Assembly (NCBI RefSeq): GCF_000344685.1
Contig: NW_006920426.1
Span: 653,327 to 691,648, forward strand
Direction of reading: 5' to 3'
Source: Gloeophyllum trabeum ATCC 11539
Taxonomy: Eukaryota > Basidiomycota > Agaricomycetes > Gloeophyllales > Gloeophyllaceae
DNA: 38,322 nucleotides
A program made the translations under genes and the position numbers. The first letter of the stretch is position 1; every line of letters begins with the position of its first letter. Shown here in pieces: positions 29,145 through 38,322 of this stretch. The notes under the pieces are model-generated. The model worked only from the letters and a program-made list of their open reading frames with translations, had not been told where the DNA came from and searched no databases.

Positions 29145-32100
29145 TCACGCGCGCAGCTCGGCGAAGAGCACGCTGTCCGTCTCCTCTCCCGCCTGCCCGC
29201 CGCGGCGCTCCTTCCGCAGGTAGTCCGACACCGCGAACGCGAGATCTGCATCCACCGCGTCAGTATTCTCCTCTGCCCATCATGAATAGAAGAATTGAAG
29301 GGGACGGGAGATGAGGGAAGGAGAAGGGACGGAGGGAGGCGCGGAGAAGGCGCGGAGGAAGACACCACGCACCGAGGCTCTGCTCAAAGTTCAGCCGCGG
29401 GTCGCAGAACGTCTGGTACCGCAAGCTCAGCTGCTCCTCCCGCAGACCCATGCTGCCCCCCAGGCACTCGGTGACGGAGAAGCCCTCCTCGTTGAGCTCG
29501 CCCGTGAATTCGAGGGAGACGCCTGCGGAGAGGGCGGTGAGCCGTGAATTTGGGGTACTGTCAGGAAGGGAGGGACGAGCGCGGGAAGGGAGGGACGAGC
29601 GCGGGGAAGGAAGGGACGAGCACGGGAAGGAAGGGACGAGCACGGGGAAGGCGCAGAGGGAAGAAGAGCGGAGGGAGAGACGCACCCTGCAGCCGCTGCC
29701 CGCACTCGGCGTGGATCCGGAAGCTCGCCGTGAGCTCTGCGAGGATCGTCCCGAAGTGGCGCGTCTTGATCCCGGCGGGGGTCGTCTGCGTGCTGGCGTG
29801 TGCGCGGTGTCAGCCGGGGCGAAGTGTGGGGGGGGTGGAGGGGGAGGGGGAGGGGGAGGGGGCGCGATGGGAGTGGTAGGGATGGGATGGGAAGGGAAGG
29901 GTGAGGAGAAGAAGGGATGGGGAGGGGGAGGGGGACAGGGGAGGGGGGAGCGGTAGAGGGAAGGAAAGGGAATGGAAATGGAACAACGCACTTTCCGTGC
30001 ATCGGATCGCACACCCACGCCACGGGGTGCCCGGACGCGCGCACGGCGCGGATGTGCGTCGGGAGGTGCTCCGCGACCTGTGTGCATTCATTCATCCATT
30101 TATCCATTTAGCGTTGTGCCTTTTCCGATGAACCAACTCGGGATGGGAGGGGGGCATGCGAAGGGAGAAACAGGAAACAGGAAATAGGAAATAGGAAATA
30201 AGAAAGGGACGCACCTTCCCCGCGCCGTACCGCGTGATCAGCGTGACCCTTCCGGGCTCCTTGTCGGGGTTCAGGACTGCACAAAATGGCACTAGTGTTC
30301 AGAAGGGAACGGGGAGGGGGAGGGGAGGGGGACCACGTACTGTCGAGCAGTTCCACGATCTCCGCGCCGCCCATCTACGCGCCGTCAGCGATGGGCGACA
30401 AAGCAAGGAGGGGAAGAGGAAGAGGAAAGTGAGAGCACGCGCAGGCGGGGGCGGGGGAAGAAGGTACCCGCGGAAGCGGTCGGGGGAGAAGTGGGGAGTG
30501 AGGAGTGAGGAGTGAGGAGAGCGCGACGCACCGACGGCCCGACCTTGACCCCGACCGGGTTGCGCAGCCCGCGGAAGTACTCGACGTGCGCGCCGCGCAG
30601 CTGGCGCGTGCGGTCGCCGATCCAGAGAAAGTGCGCGGAGGTGTTGTACGCGTGCGATGGCGTCCCCTCGGCGTTGTCCGTTTGCTCTTGCTCTTGCTTT
30701 TCCTTTTGCTTTTGCTTTTCCGTACCTCCCTGCTGGTGGCTGTTGATTTTCGCCGACTATGTGGATGGGGGGGGGGGGTGGGAGTATGGGCGGGACGGCG
30801 ACGGCGACGGGGAAGAGCGCGCGTGAGCGGCGACGCGACGCGGCGGGAGGAAAGGTATACGCACCCCCGCGCCCTGCGGGAACGCGCGCGTGAGCGCCTC
30901 CTCGTACCCGAGCATCAGCCCCTCGTGCGACGTGTAGAAGTCGACCTCGTCGAGCGGCGACGTGGACGCGGACGAGGGCGAGAGCCCGATGACGCGCGAA
31001 AAGTCGAGCGCGTCGGAGAGGGCGGCGGTGATCGCGGAGAATTCGGCGCTGGGCGGGGTTAGTAAAGTAGGGACGGGGAGAGAAGGCAGGGAAGGGATGG
31101 CGGAGAGCGCGCATATTGGGATTCAGTATATGCGCGCCTGCACACAGTCCCCGGTTCACGCATATACCGAGTACCGCATCCGCGCGAGGGTAGAGGGAAA
31201 GGGGACGACAGCAGGCGGCGGGGAGTCAGACAGAGGGAGGCGAAGGGGAGCGCAGACGGAAGGAGTGGCGAGCGGGCCGGACGGGGACTCACCGCAGCTC
31301 GGGCGAGCGCACGTGGGCGAGGCTCCACGTGCGCGGGTGGTCGAGGCTGGCGAAGCCGCTGGCGAGGAGGGCGCGGAGGTAGTTGAGCGTGGCGGCGGAG
31401 TGGAAGTACGCGGCGAGGAGGCGCTCGGGGTCCGGCGTGCGCTCGGCGGGGTCGAGGCTGTGTTGCAGTCCATATCGGGTTTGTTATTGGGGATGGATGG
31501 GAGGGGGGACGTACCCGTTCACGTTGTCCCCGCTGCACCAGACATGCCGCGTCGTGAGCATATACAAACAACGAACAAACGAGAAGGAGAGTGGACGCGC
31601 ACCGGAAACTAGGCACCTCTTTCTTCACCCCGTCGACGTCGACGAGCTCCGTCGGGCTGGAGCGCGGCTTGGCGTACTGGCCGGCGATGCGGCCGACGCG
31701 CACGATGGGGAGGCGGCCGCCCCAGATGAGGATGAGCGAGACGGAGAGGATGAGGCCGAGCTTCGAGGTGAGGTTCGCCTGGGGGCGGGTGAGCGAGGAG
31801 AGAGAGGAGGGAAGAGGGACGCACGTGCGTGCACGCGTCGAAGCTCTCCGCGCAGTCGCCCGCGTGCAGGAGGAAGGCCTCGTCGCGCTGCACGGCGGCG
31901 ACCTGCTCTCTCAGACGTTCGATCTGGGATGGATGAGTGCGATTCACCAGGCCTTAGACAGGACGGACCTCGGAGGGCGTGACGAGCGGCGGGAGGGACT
32001 TGATCTTGGCGAGCACTCTGCGGAGGGATGAGAGGCGGGTTGGTGGGAGAGGCGACACTTACTGTTCCAGCTTGGCGTCGTCGGGGTAGGCGACCGCCTG

Positions 32101-32157
32101 CGCAAAGGGCTTGGTGCGCCACGAGCTCGGCGTCCAGTCAGGCTTGCTCTCGCACAT
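29145..32157 (-). CDS. Class II 3-deoxy-D-arabino-heptulosonate-7-phosphate (DAHP) synthase
   Basis: It catalyses the first step of the shikimate pathway, joining phosphoenolpyruvate and erythrose 4-phosphate. Exons on the minus strand are 32157-32063, 32017-31969, 31923-31825, 31778-31603, 31532-31515, 31457-31293, 31048-30865, 30666-30532, 30374-30341, 30276-30215, 30077-29992, 29792-29686, 29522-29373 and 29245-29145, giving about 486 residues. Hallmarks in order are [21 protein letters not shown] (metal-binding Cys), [85 protein letters not shown] (metal-binding His), FSVTECLGG and [11 protein letters not shown]. Exon 5 is an 18-nt microexon. The exon 8 acceptor is uncertain: starting at 30729 would add a Gln/Glu/Lys-rich insert of 21 residues. 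Class II (plant-type) enzymes occur in some fungi, for example Neurospora aro-8. Several introns are G-rich on the plus strand. Confidence 0.94.
29825..29955 (+). repeat. G-rich low-complexity tract in a DAHP synthase intron
   Basis: The plus strand has repeated GGGGAGGG runs inside the intron between exons 11 and 12. The equivalent intron of the partial duplicate (23570-23640) is also G-rich but different in detail. Long Pro-rich open frames across it are artefacts of the simple sequence. Confidence 0.7.
30165..30204 (+). repeat. GGAAAYA microsatellite in a DAHP synthase intron
   Basis: Two copies of GGAAACA are followed by three copies of GGAAATA within intron 10. The partial duplicate lacks this array. 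Confidence 0.7.
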
Positions 32158-32955
32158 TATTGCGCTGCGCGGGTGTCGGCGACAGCGACGACTTTTTATG
32201 TCGAACGGAAGATGGCTGATTGAATCAAGATCCGATGAGATTAGATCTCCAGATCTCATCCGGGTTAGGGTTCCTGTACATCCCCGCCACTCTTCACTTG
32301 GTCGACCGCACCGTCTCCTCCGTGCCCAGGCGGGACTCTCCGCCCGTCCTCTGCCACGCGCCCGACTGCCCCTCCATGCTCTCCTGCCACTGTACCCTTC
32401 TCCTCCTCCTTCGTAGACCGCCTCCGACGACAATTCGCTCGTACCTCTGGCGATGGAGCGGCTGAGTCGCTCTCCGCAACCGCGACCCGTCGGACTTGCT
32501 GGTTTTCTCCAAATGGATCTCGCTTTCTGCGGAAATCGTCTATGCGCCGTCCTGGGTGCGTCATTTATCCGATGCTGGGGGCGCTAAATACCTTCGTCAG
32601 CCTTCCCCATTGAGGTGAGCACTCAGCACGCGGCTCACAGCTCGGAGAGAGGCGTGACTGTCTTTGCAACGTCTTCGCCTGGCTGAGGGTGAGCGATCAA
32701 GTATGTACCCGTGTTCCTGGGGCACGAAGGAAAAAGATCCACAGTGAGTGCTCACCGCACAGCATACACCTACCCCCTGCCCTGTCTGCGCCTCGTACCG
32801 CGCCTTCTGCTAACTGACGGATATGTCAAAAATCGCGGTAAAGGCAGACAAACAGGATTGGTCAGTATCTGACTGCGTGATAGCGAGTCATTGCAACGCA
32901 GCTTGTCGGCTCGAAACTTGGCTTGACAAGGACGTCAGCGATGTGGCACTCACTC
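32158..32955. promoter_or_regulatory. Divergent promoter region, DAHP synthase and F-box copy D
   Basis: About 950 bp separate the synthase ATG (32157) from the ATG of F-box copy D (33114). The synthase promoter must lie in the proximal part. Open frames such as 32265-32564 (minus) have no recognisable motif. A pyrimidine-rich CTCCTCCTCC stretch occurs near 32398. No defined site could be named. Confidence 0.4.
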
Positions 32956-32960
32956 CAGGA

Positions 32961-33004
32961 GTCGGGGAAAGTCGATGTGCGGCTCAGATTGCCCGTGTGG
33001 CTAC
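32961..33004 (+). promoter_or_regulatory. F-box family promoter block, copy D
   Basis: This copy reads GTCGGGGAAAGTCGATGTGC, then GGCTCAGATTGCCCGTGTGGCTAC, ending about 110 bp before ATG 33114. It keeps both halves of the shared block. Confidence 0.5.
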
Positions 33005-33113
33005 AGCGCGAACGTCGACTCTTCTTCTGAATCCACATCTGACACTTTCCGCCTACCTGGCTCTTGTCTGACATTTGACCTTTGGCACTTTGGTACTTCC
33101 GCCAGTCTACACC

Positions 33114-34689
33114 ATGGAGAACCCAGAACATGACGCAGCCGAGGCGGTAATTGGCACGCGTATTTGTTGGCATTATTCACCATGTGGCATGTCACAGGAT
33201 ATGAAACACCAGAAGGTCCAGGAGCACGCACTGAAAATGGTGCTGGTAGTGAGATATTGAGGCTTGCGGACGGGAACCACACAGCACCAGGTAGTCGCTG
33301 CTTCTCCAAGAATGAGTGGCCTCCAATCGCTGATCAAACGCCACGTAGCGCCGATCGACACCGTACCCGTGGAGCTTGTGTCGGACATTATGAATTTATC
33401 TCTTCCTCCGCAGGAGCTCAGGCATCAGGGATGGGAGGGCGGCAGCCCGTGGTCCCATCCGCTGCGCCTTGCCGGCGTGTCCCGGAGGTGGAAAGTGGTG
33501 GCGGAGGATACCCCACAACTCTGGTGCTACATCGAAGCGGAGCTGAAGCCATCCACATCCAACGCAATCAAGCACCTGACGAAGCGCTGGATGTCTCGCT
33601 CGGGGTCGGCTTCGCTGAGCGTTATTTTCACTGTCTCCCGGCATAGTGAGCGGGAGTCACCTTGCAACGACGTTGAATACATGGTATGCTTCGACTTTCT
33701 CCAGACGAACATGCATCGCATCAGAGAACTCGTCCTGCGCGCCCCTGTCTATGTGTTGTCGACACTTCCCAGTGCGCCTCTGCCACGTCTGGAGACCGTG
33801 CGTCTTGTTGCTCGGGAACGCGACGACATCCTGGCACTGAAGGAAACGTCTATCTTCGCCGCGGCCCCCAAACTGCGCAATATCTACATCAAGGGGATCA
33901 GCCGGGCCCTCGGCGTCAGGTCCTTCAGCTGGTCATCCCTCACAGACCTCCATCTGGAGGTATTGGGTCCCGCGTTGATGCCCTGCGTGGAACTGCTCGC
34001 CGCGTGTTACAATCTGCTCTCCCTGACACTGACCATGCAATACCTCACGAGGGAACACACGGCACCCTGGTGCGGTCACCCGCGGCCAAGGCTCCGGTGC
34101 GAGAAGCTTCATACTCTGGACGTCGACGCGACGTACAGCTTTACCGACTTTGGGGCGTTCGTTCAATGGCACTTCTTCCCTGCTCTCCGCCGACTTACAG
34201 TGGGCCGCTGCATTCTCATTCGGCATATCTTGGGAAATAATCAGACGGGACGGGCTGCGAGCTGGAGGAGCGCGTTATCCGCCCTTCCACTTCTTTTGTG
34301 TGCCTGCAGGAGGAGCTCCTGGCGCTCTTCCGGGTGTTGCCGGATTTGCGCATCCTTCAGGTGCGTAGATACAATAAGTGGCTGTTCCTCGAGGACATTG
34401 TGAGGCGCATGACCTTCAGCCGTCCGAGGAATATCTTCTCCCGAGACTGGAGGAGATGGAAATACATCGCATCGGGCCTACCTGTGATTAGGAGCTCATC
34501 GAAGAGATGATCATATCAAGATGTAAACGTGGAGGAGCAGGTCCTCCGCCGGTGGTACGGCTGGATTACATGGAGGTTACACAGTGTTATATAGTACAGC
34601 ATCTCAAGTGGCTCACTTCAGACCGAGGAGGACTTGACCGGGACGTTTACCCCGTTGACTACGAGCATTATTGCCTAATGCTCTCTTGA
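33114..34689 (+). pseudogene. F-box-like/LRR protein pseudogene (copy D, recent)
   Basis: The 5' layout resembles copy B: ATGGAGAACCCAG at 33114, exon 2 ending APG near 33292 and the F-box exon at 33350 (APIDTVPVELVSDIMNLSLP, VSRRWKVVAEDTPQLWC). The long exon stays open for about 300 codons, then needs single-base frame corrections near 34233 and 34255 to continue as DIVRRMTFS, another near 34424 (EEYLLPRLEEMEI), and meets an in-frame TAG near 34489 before ELIEEM. The tail CYIVQHLKWLTSDRGG is preserved up to the stop at 34687-34689. The first donor is out of phase by one base relative to the paralogues. A truncated protein with F-box and half the leucine-rich region could still be made from the open part, but the gene is probably dying. 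Confidence 0.85.
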
Positions 34690-34865
34690 TACCTTGAACA
34701 TCGAACGATCACCCAATCCGTCGACCGGGAGGCGTTCGGGGATTCACAATCGGAAACGACAAAAACTGCACTCACTGACAACCGTGCGCATCACCAGGCG
34801 GGCCTCTCCGAAGGACTTCAAGGGTACATTAGCCACTGAAATCTTGTGCAACCCACCAGAAGGAC

Positions 34866-35228
34866 TCACTCTGACAAATGGCAACACCCTCCCCCGGGTC
34901 CTGTGAGAGACAGCAACATGTGAAGGAGCATCCAGAAGGACATAGGAAGCTCACGTAAATCGCGGCAAAGCATCCACACTTCGCCGAATGCTTTGTCGGA
35001 CGATGTTCTTAGGCATGTCTTACAGCTGCATGCGACTTCGGCAGTGCGAAGCTGCTCGATGAGTCGATCGCCAGGGCCGGGCGGTGGTGGAATCGGGTTG
35101 GCGAGAGGGCGGCGTGCTCGCGGGACCAGTATATGAGGGGTGTAAAATGGGTTGGCCATCGTGAATCGCGTTGAGGACATGGTGGGCTGGGACTTAGAGA
35201 CATTTTGAACAGGCTGTAGATATGGCAA
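34866..35228 (-). CDS. Small hypothetical protein with one intron
   Basis: Exons 35228-34955 and 34900-34866 give about 102 residues ending GGGCCHLSE. The intron (34954-34901) is 54 nt with a good GTGAGC donor and a TCTCACAG acceptor, a size and form typical of this genome, which is the main support. It also has no in-frame stop. The sequence has a Pro-rich part (NPIPPPPGPGD) and a Cys cluster (ACSCKTC). I recognise no family. An overlapping frame (35353-35009) is equally long, so this may be chance. Confidence 0.3.
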   Translation of the reverse strand: MPYLQPVQNVSKSQPTMSSTRFTMANPFYTPHILVPRARRPLANPIPPPPGPGDRLIEQLRTAEVACSCKTCLRTSSDKAFGEVWMLCRDLRELPMSFWMLLHMLLSLTGPGGGCCHLSE

Positions 35229-36141
35229 ACAGCTGAAAGATCTATGTGAGGATAGGACAGCGCCTCCATAGCAGATCGGTAGAGGAGGATAGCTTGTCTA
35301 TCTGCGGCTGGATAGTTCGTGTAAACATCAGCTCTCACGGCTGTCTGTGCCAATTTTAGACCGACGAGAAGTTCAAATACGCCTGAGAGTAGGCGTAGGG
35401 GATACGAAATAGGACAGGTAAGTATATATTAGTTATCTACATGTATCCACCCCGTTGAACAGAAAGCAGAAAACGCAGTGACTACGAGGGTTTATATACA
35501 CAGAATAACTCCACTATGATATAAGACAAGAGAAATATGAGTCAGAACGAATACCCAAGGCACAAGAATAAGTGGCTAAAGTGAGACGTAACTACGAAAA
35601 AGAAAATAAACAAATAATGCCAAATACATATTACAACATTGTACTCATCCCACATGCCGCATTCTCAAATAGGCATATGTTACAATTCATGTAGATACCA
35701 AACATAGTATTTTCTATCCCTCTCCGAGACAGTATGTAACAGTATCAGCAGGGGCACCATACTGGCCCTGCCCTAGCTCAGTAGTTGCAAGGGTGCCAGA
35801 ACACAACTTAGTGCGCATCCAACAGGTGTCACAACATGTCGTATTAGGTAATGACATAAGCAACCGAGAGCCTGGTACCACCTAGACAGCCCAGGTCCCA
35901 GGCGTAATTAGGCTGGCTCATCTGACCTCCGGTCAAGCCTAACAAGGCTCAGGACTGCTCGTTGACTGACACCAGCGGTCATACCGGGGCTCGGGGCTAT
36001 CTTAGTACAAGTAGTATACTATGTAGTAGTACTGTAATACAGAGTGTCGTTTGAAGCTGCCGCCTACGTTGTCGGGCGTCGTCGGCACTTTCCTGGTACT
36101 TCAGTGCAGCGCATGGCAATTGAAAGTCTTCCCCAGAGAAA

Positions 36142-36168
36142 GAGAAACAGCTCGAGGAGCTGTTTCTC
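36142..36168. repeat. Perfect 12-bp inverted repeat (hairpin)
   Basis: GAGAAACAGCTC and GAGCTGTTTCTC are separated by only 3 bases (GAG). The stem is perfect and could form a cruciform or RNA hairpin. No neighbouring gene explains it. Confidence 0.75.
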
Positions 36169-36390
36169 GTTTTCTTGCTTGCACTGAGATCCCAAGTCCG
36201 ATCGCCGTTCAGCATGGACCTCGAAAGGCTTCAGCGCACTTAGAAAATGAGCGAGAAACACTTATTGAGTTCGACTACTGAATCCGATGGCAGTGATAGA
36301 AACAATGCACACACCACAAAAAATATAAATAAATACAGTTTTAAGGGTTCAATTCCCGACAAGCAGAGACCTTGCTACAGTCGACTCTCC

Positions 36391-36540
36391 CTTAACCCAT
36401 ACCTCCAAAAACCCATAACCTCTAATAACCCATACATTTTTGCATCCACCGATTTGGTTCCCAATTAATCATCGCGACAACCCATAACTCTCTGATACCC
36501 CATAACCCATACCTTCCTGGAGGGTCCATAACCCATAAAT
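36391..36540 (+). repeat. Interspersed AACCCATA octamer cluster
   Basis: AACCCATA or its ACCCATA core occurs at least six times in 150 bp at irregular spacing (near 36393, 36410, 36427, 36479, 36502 and 36530). It is not a regular tandem array and not the standard fungal telomere unit. Confidence 0.6.
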
Positions 36541-37769
36541 AATCCTATTATTAGCTCAATCAGACCCATATCGACCACCATTTACTACTTCTAAACATTT
36601 ACTATGGAGTTGTTTGATACTCCGACCCAGAAACTATACCAATATGGCAGTGGGCACCCATACAGTGTCGGTCGCTCAAAACCGACGCCTCAGGCATAGC
36701 CGAACGCGTGATGGTATCTCGTCCCGGGCAAAGACTCCAATGGGCCTGAAAACAGGGCCAATCGACTCGGATTGCCCGTAGCTTTCAGGCTATCTGATTA
36801 CTTTCTCGAAATTCCAATATTTAAAGATTTGACATACCTGAAAAGTGAATTTGAAGCGGAGTTGAGTCGGAGTTACCATATATAGATATACATTGATGGC
36901 TGTAATTAGTAATACGCCCTAACCCTAATGCAGTTAGCCCATAATGGGTCTACTACCCCTATGTCAGGTCCCATTCTCATTACACAGTTCTTGATACTCA
37001 GAGTGTCAGGTAAGCTTGAGGGCATATGAGCTGACTTGTGGAGATCTAGAATCATCTAATACGCCCTCATACAGCACTATTTCTGGAGTAAGGTCACCCT
37101 GAAGGGGCACTGGGACTTCTGTGAGTGAGGATACCTCACCTTTCGATGCTTGTTATACACCATTCAACTCCAGGATCATTCCCTCAGCGAAATCCGCAAT
37201 ATTGAAATTTCCACCCCTAAAAGTGAACGCTTACGTAATCCATCAAAAAATCGAAATTGCAGGATTACGCATATTTTGGCCAGGTTTATGTTTCAAATGT
37301 TTTTCTGGAGGTCTACGGCGCCCTAATTAAGGCGCTATGGAGGCGCCGATCCTTAGTCCCAGTCAAAACCGGTGACTATGCCCCCGTCTCCTCCCGTTTG
37401 TCACCGTTTCCCACCCTTTTGCAAAGCGGTAAAGGCTGGCAAACACAATCTGCCGGATAATGGCAGTGTCACCTAATGCGGCCGATTGCGAGTGTTTACC
37501 CCCGCTGTGCGTAGCATGCAGTACATAGCCATAGACAGACTTCAATGGGTTTCATTGGACCTTGTTGGTATGCTCAAGACTACTGCTAATCAGTACGATG
37601 TTGCATTGCTACGGAATGACAGCCTTTACAATACATTACGGCCCATTGTATCCTGATAACCATACTACACCGTACCATCTACCTTTTGTACCAATGCTGC
37701 CCAATTGCTCTGGATGGAACCCCATACCACCCAATACCGCCCAATACCTCCCGCTTGCAGTCCCTCCCG

Positions 37770-37875
37770 CATCCAGTCCATCCCGTCCCCCCTCCCGCGC
37801 CCCCTCCCCATCCCCCCCTCCCCATCCCCCGCCATCCCCCTCCCATCCCCCTCTGCTCCCAGTTCTCCCTCCCAC
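37770..37875 (+). repeat. C-rich low-complexity tract
   Basis: The plus strand consists mainly of CCCCATCCCC and CCCTCCC units, preceded by four CCRMYCAATACC-like units at 37720-37750. The complementary strand has multiple G runs and could form quadruplexes. The Pro/Ser/His-rich open frames across it are artefacts. Confidence 0.65.
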
Positions 37876-37983
37876 CGATCCTCGACGCTCTGAGCAAGAA
37901 ATCCAAGGCAGATACTGTGTGATATAAGAATCATTACTTACATGAATACAAATGTGTCTCGTGCACATACCTAACCAGGTCCT

Positions 37984-38278
37984 ATGCGTCTTTCTCCTGG
38001 TTCCCTACCTTCCGTACTCGGGGCTTCCATGTCCTCTAGAAAAATTCGTCAGCTAATCTCGACTTTGGCACAGTACACTTACACCCGCAGCCTCTGCGGC
38101 TTCTTTTCCCTCTTCGTCGGCCTTATCCTGGTAATGCTAATTGCCCCCGCATGTCGCATCAGAGAGTATGCGAGAATACATAGAGGATCTGACCTTTTGT
38201 TGATCTTTTGACATGTTCTTCCAGACCGTCGTGAACTGGGAATTTGTGACGTTCCCCACGCGGAATTGCTCCCGTTGA
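37984..38278 (+). CDS. Possible small membrane protein at the right edge
   Basis: A frame from ATG 37984 (MRLSPGSLPSVLG) includes a second Met and a hydrophobic stretch CGFFSLFVGLIL that could span a membrane. A donor GTAATG at 38131 and an acceptor TTCCAG at 38224 would join it in phase 0 to TVVNWEFVTFPTRNCSR ending at TGA 38276-38278, about 66 residues. The 94-nt intron is long for this window and the gene may extend past the edge by another splice. No family was recognised; support is weak. Confidence 0.25.
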
Positions 38279-38322
38279 AAGTACTGCCTGAGGCCATAAG
38301 AGAGCCAGTAAGTGTGGCAAAG

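Larger units (their letters stand above)
35400..37980. other. AT-rich, repeat-bearing region without supported genes
   Basis: Base composition drops and no frame shows a family motif or convincing splice structure. Contents are: a 12-bp-stem hairpin at 36142-36168; AACCCATA repeats at 36391-36540; a two-unit telomere-like CCCTAACCCTAA at 36917-36928; the phrase TAATACGCCCT twice (36910 and 37058); and a C-rich tract at 37770-37875. It looks like decayed transposon or intergenic DNA. Confidence 0.5.

Noticed and set aside
29260..30107. 275- and 226-codon Pro-rich open frames on the minus strand
   Set aside because: They read through G/C-rich introns of the intact synthase; only the exon parts match the enzyme.
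30505..32031. Arg/Glu-rich plus-strand open frames opposite the synthase
   Set aside because: Composition reflects antisense of GC-rich coding DNA; no domain was recognised and the minus strand is fully explained.
35760..35830. tRNA-like phrase (CTAGCTCAGTAGTTG) suggesting a tRNA or SINE
   Set aside because: There is an A-box-like match only. No acceptor stem, anticodon arm or B box follows at the right distance.
36917..36928. CCCTAACCCTAA as evidence of a telomere or subtelomere
   Set aside because: Only two units, internal and isolated; expected occasionally by chance in AT-rich DNA.

Overview
This is nuclear DNA from a filamentous fungus, most likely an agaricomycete (mushroom-type) basidiomycete. 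The genes carry many short introns (mostly 45-70 nt, GT...AG), and there is an expanded family of F-box-like/leucine-rich proteins of the kind that is very numerous in Agaricomycetes. All exon structures were derived by hand from splice signals, reading phase and comparison between copies inside the window.

Layout. (1) 1-9.4 kb holds two successive head-to-head-ending pairs, each an F-box gene on the + strand followed by a GFA/CENP-V-type (glutathione-dependent formaldehyde-activating family) gene on the - strand. The left pair is dead (F-box pseudogene 1154-2852, GFA relic about 3285-3830). The right pair is intact (F-box 4688-6309, GFA 8809-9441) but is split by about 2.5 kb of repeat-rich DNA. 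(2) 10.0-13.9 kb is a complete 14-exon HECT E3 ubiquitin ligase of the Hul5/UBE3C type. (3) 14.3-17.2 kb is a nest of non-autonomous DNA transposons: a 454-bp foldback, a CAGGG-ended MITE and a 1.94-kb element with 30-bp terminal inverted repeats and an 8-bp target duplication. (4) 18.1-32.2 kb is an array on the - strand in which each F-box gene or pseudogene is followed, on its promoter side, by a complete or decayed 3' end of a class II DAHP synthase gene. Only the rightmost synthase (29145-32157, 14 exons) is whole. (5) 33.1-34.7 kb is one more F-box pseudogene (+). (6) 34.8-38.3 kb is AT-rich, repeat-bearing DNA with two weak small-gene candidates.

In total there are seven F-box paralogues (three intact, four pseudogenes). 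They share a three-exon architecture: two short, fast-diverging 5' exons and one long F-box/LRR exon joined in phase 1. All seven also have a related promoter block around GGGAAAGTnGATGTGnGGCTC. The pattern is repeated segmental duplication of an F-box unit that drags pieces of a neighbouring metabolic gene along, followed by decay. The housekeeping genes (HECT ligase, DAHP synthase, GFA protein) show no shared pathway. F-box proteins and the HECT ligase both belong to ubiquitin-mediated turnover, but nothing in the sequence links them directly. I saw no rRNA, convincing tRNA, CRISPR array or viral gene.
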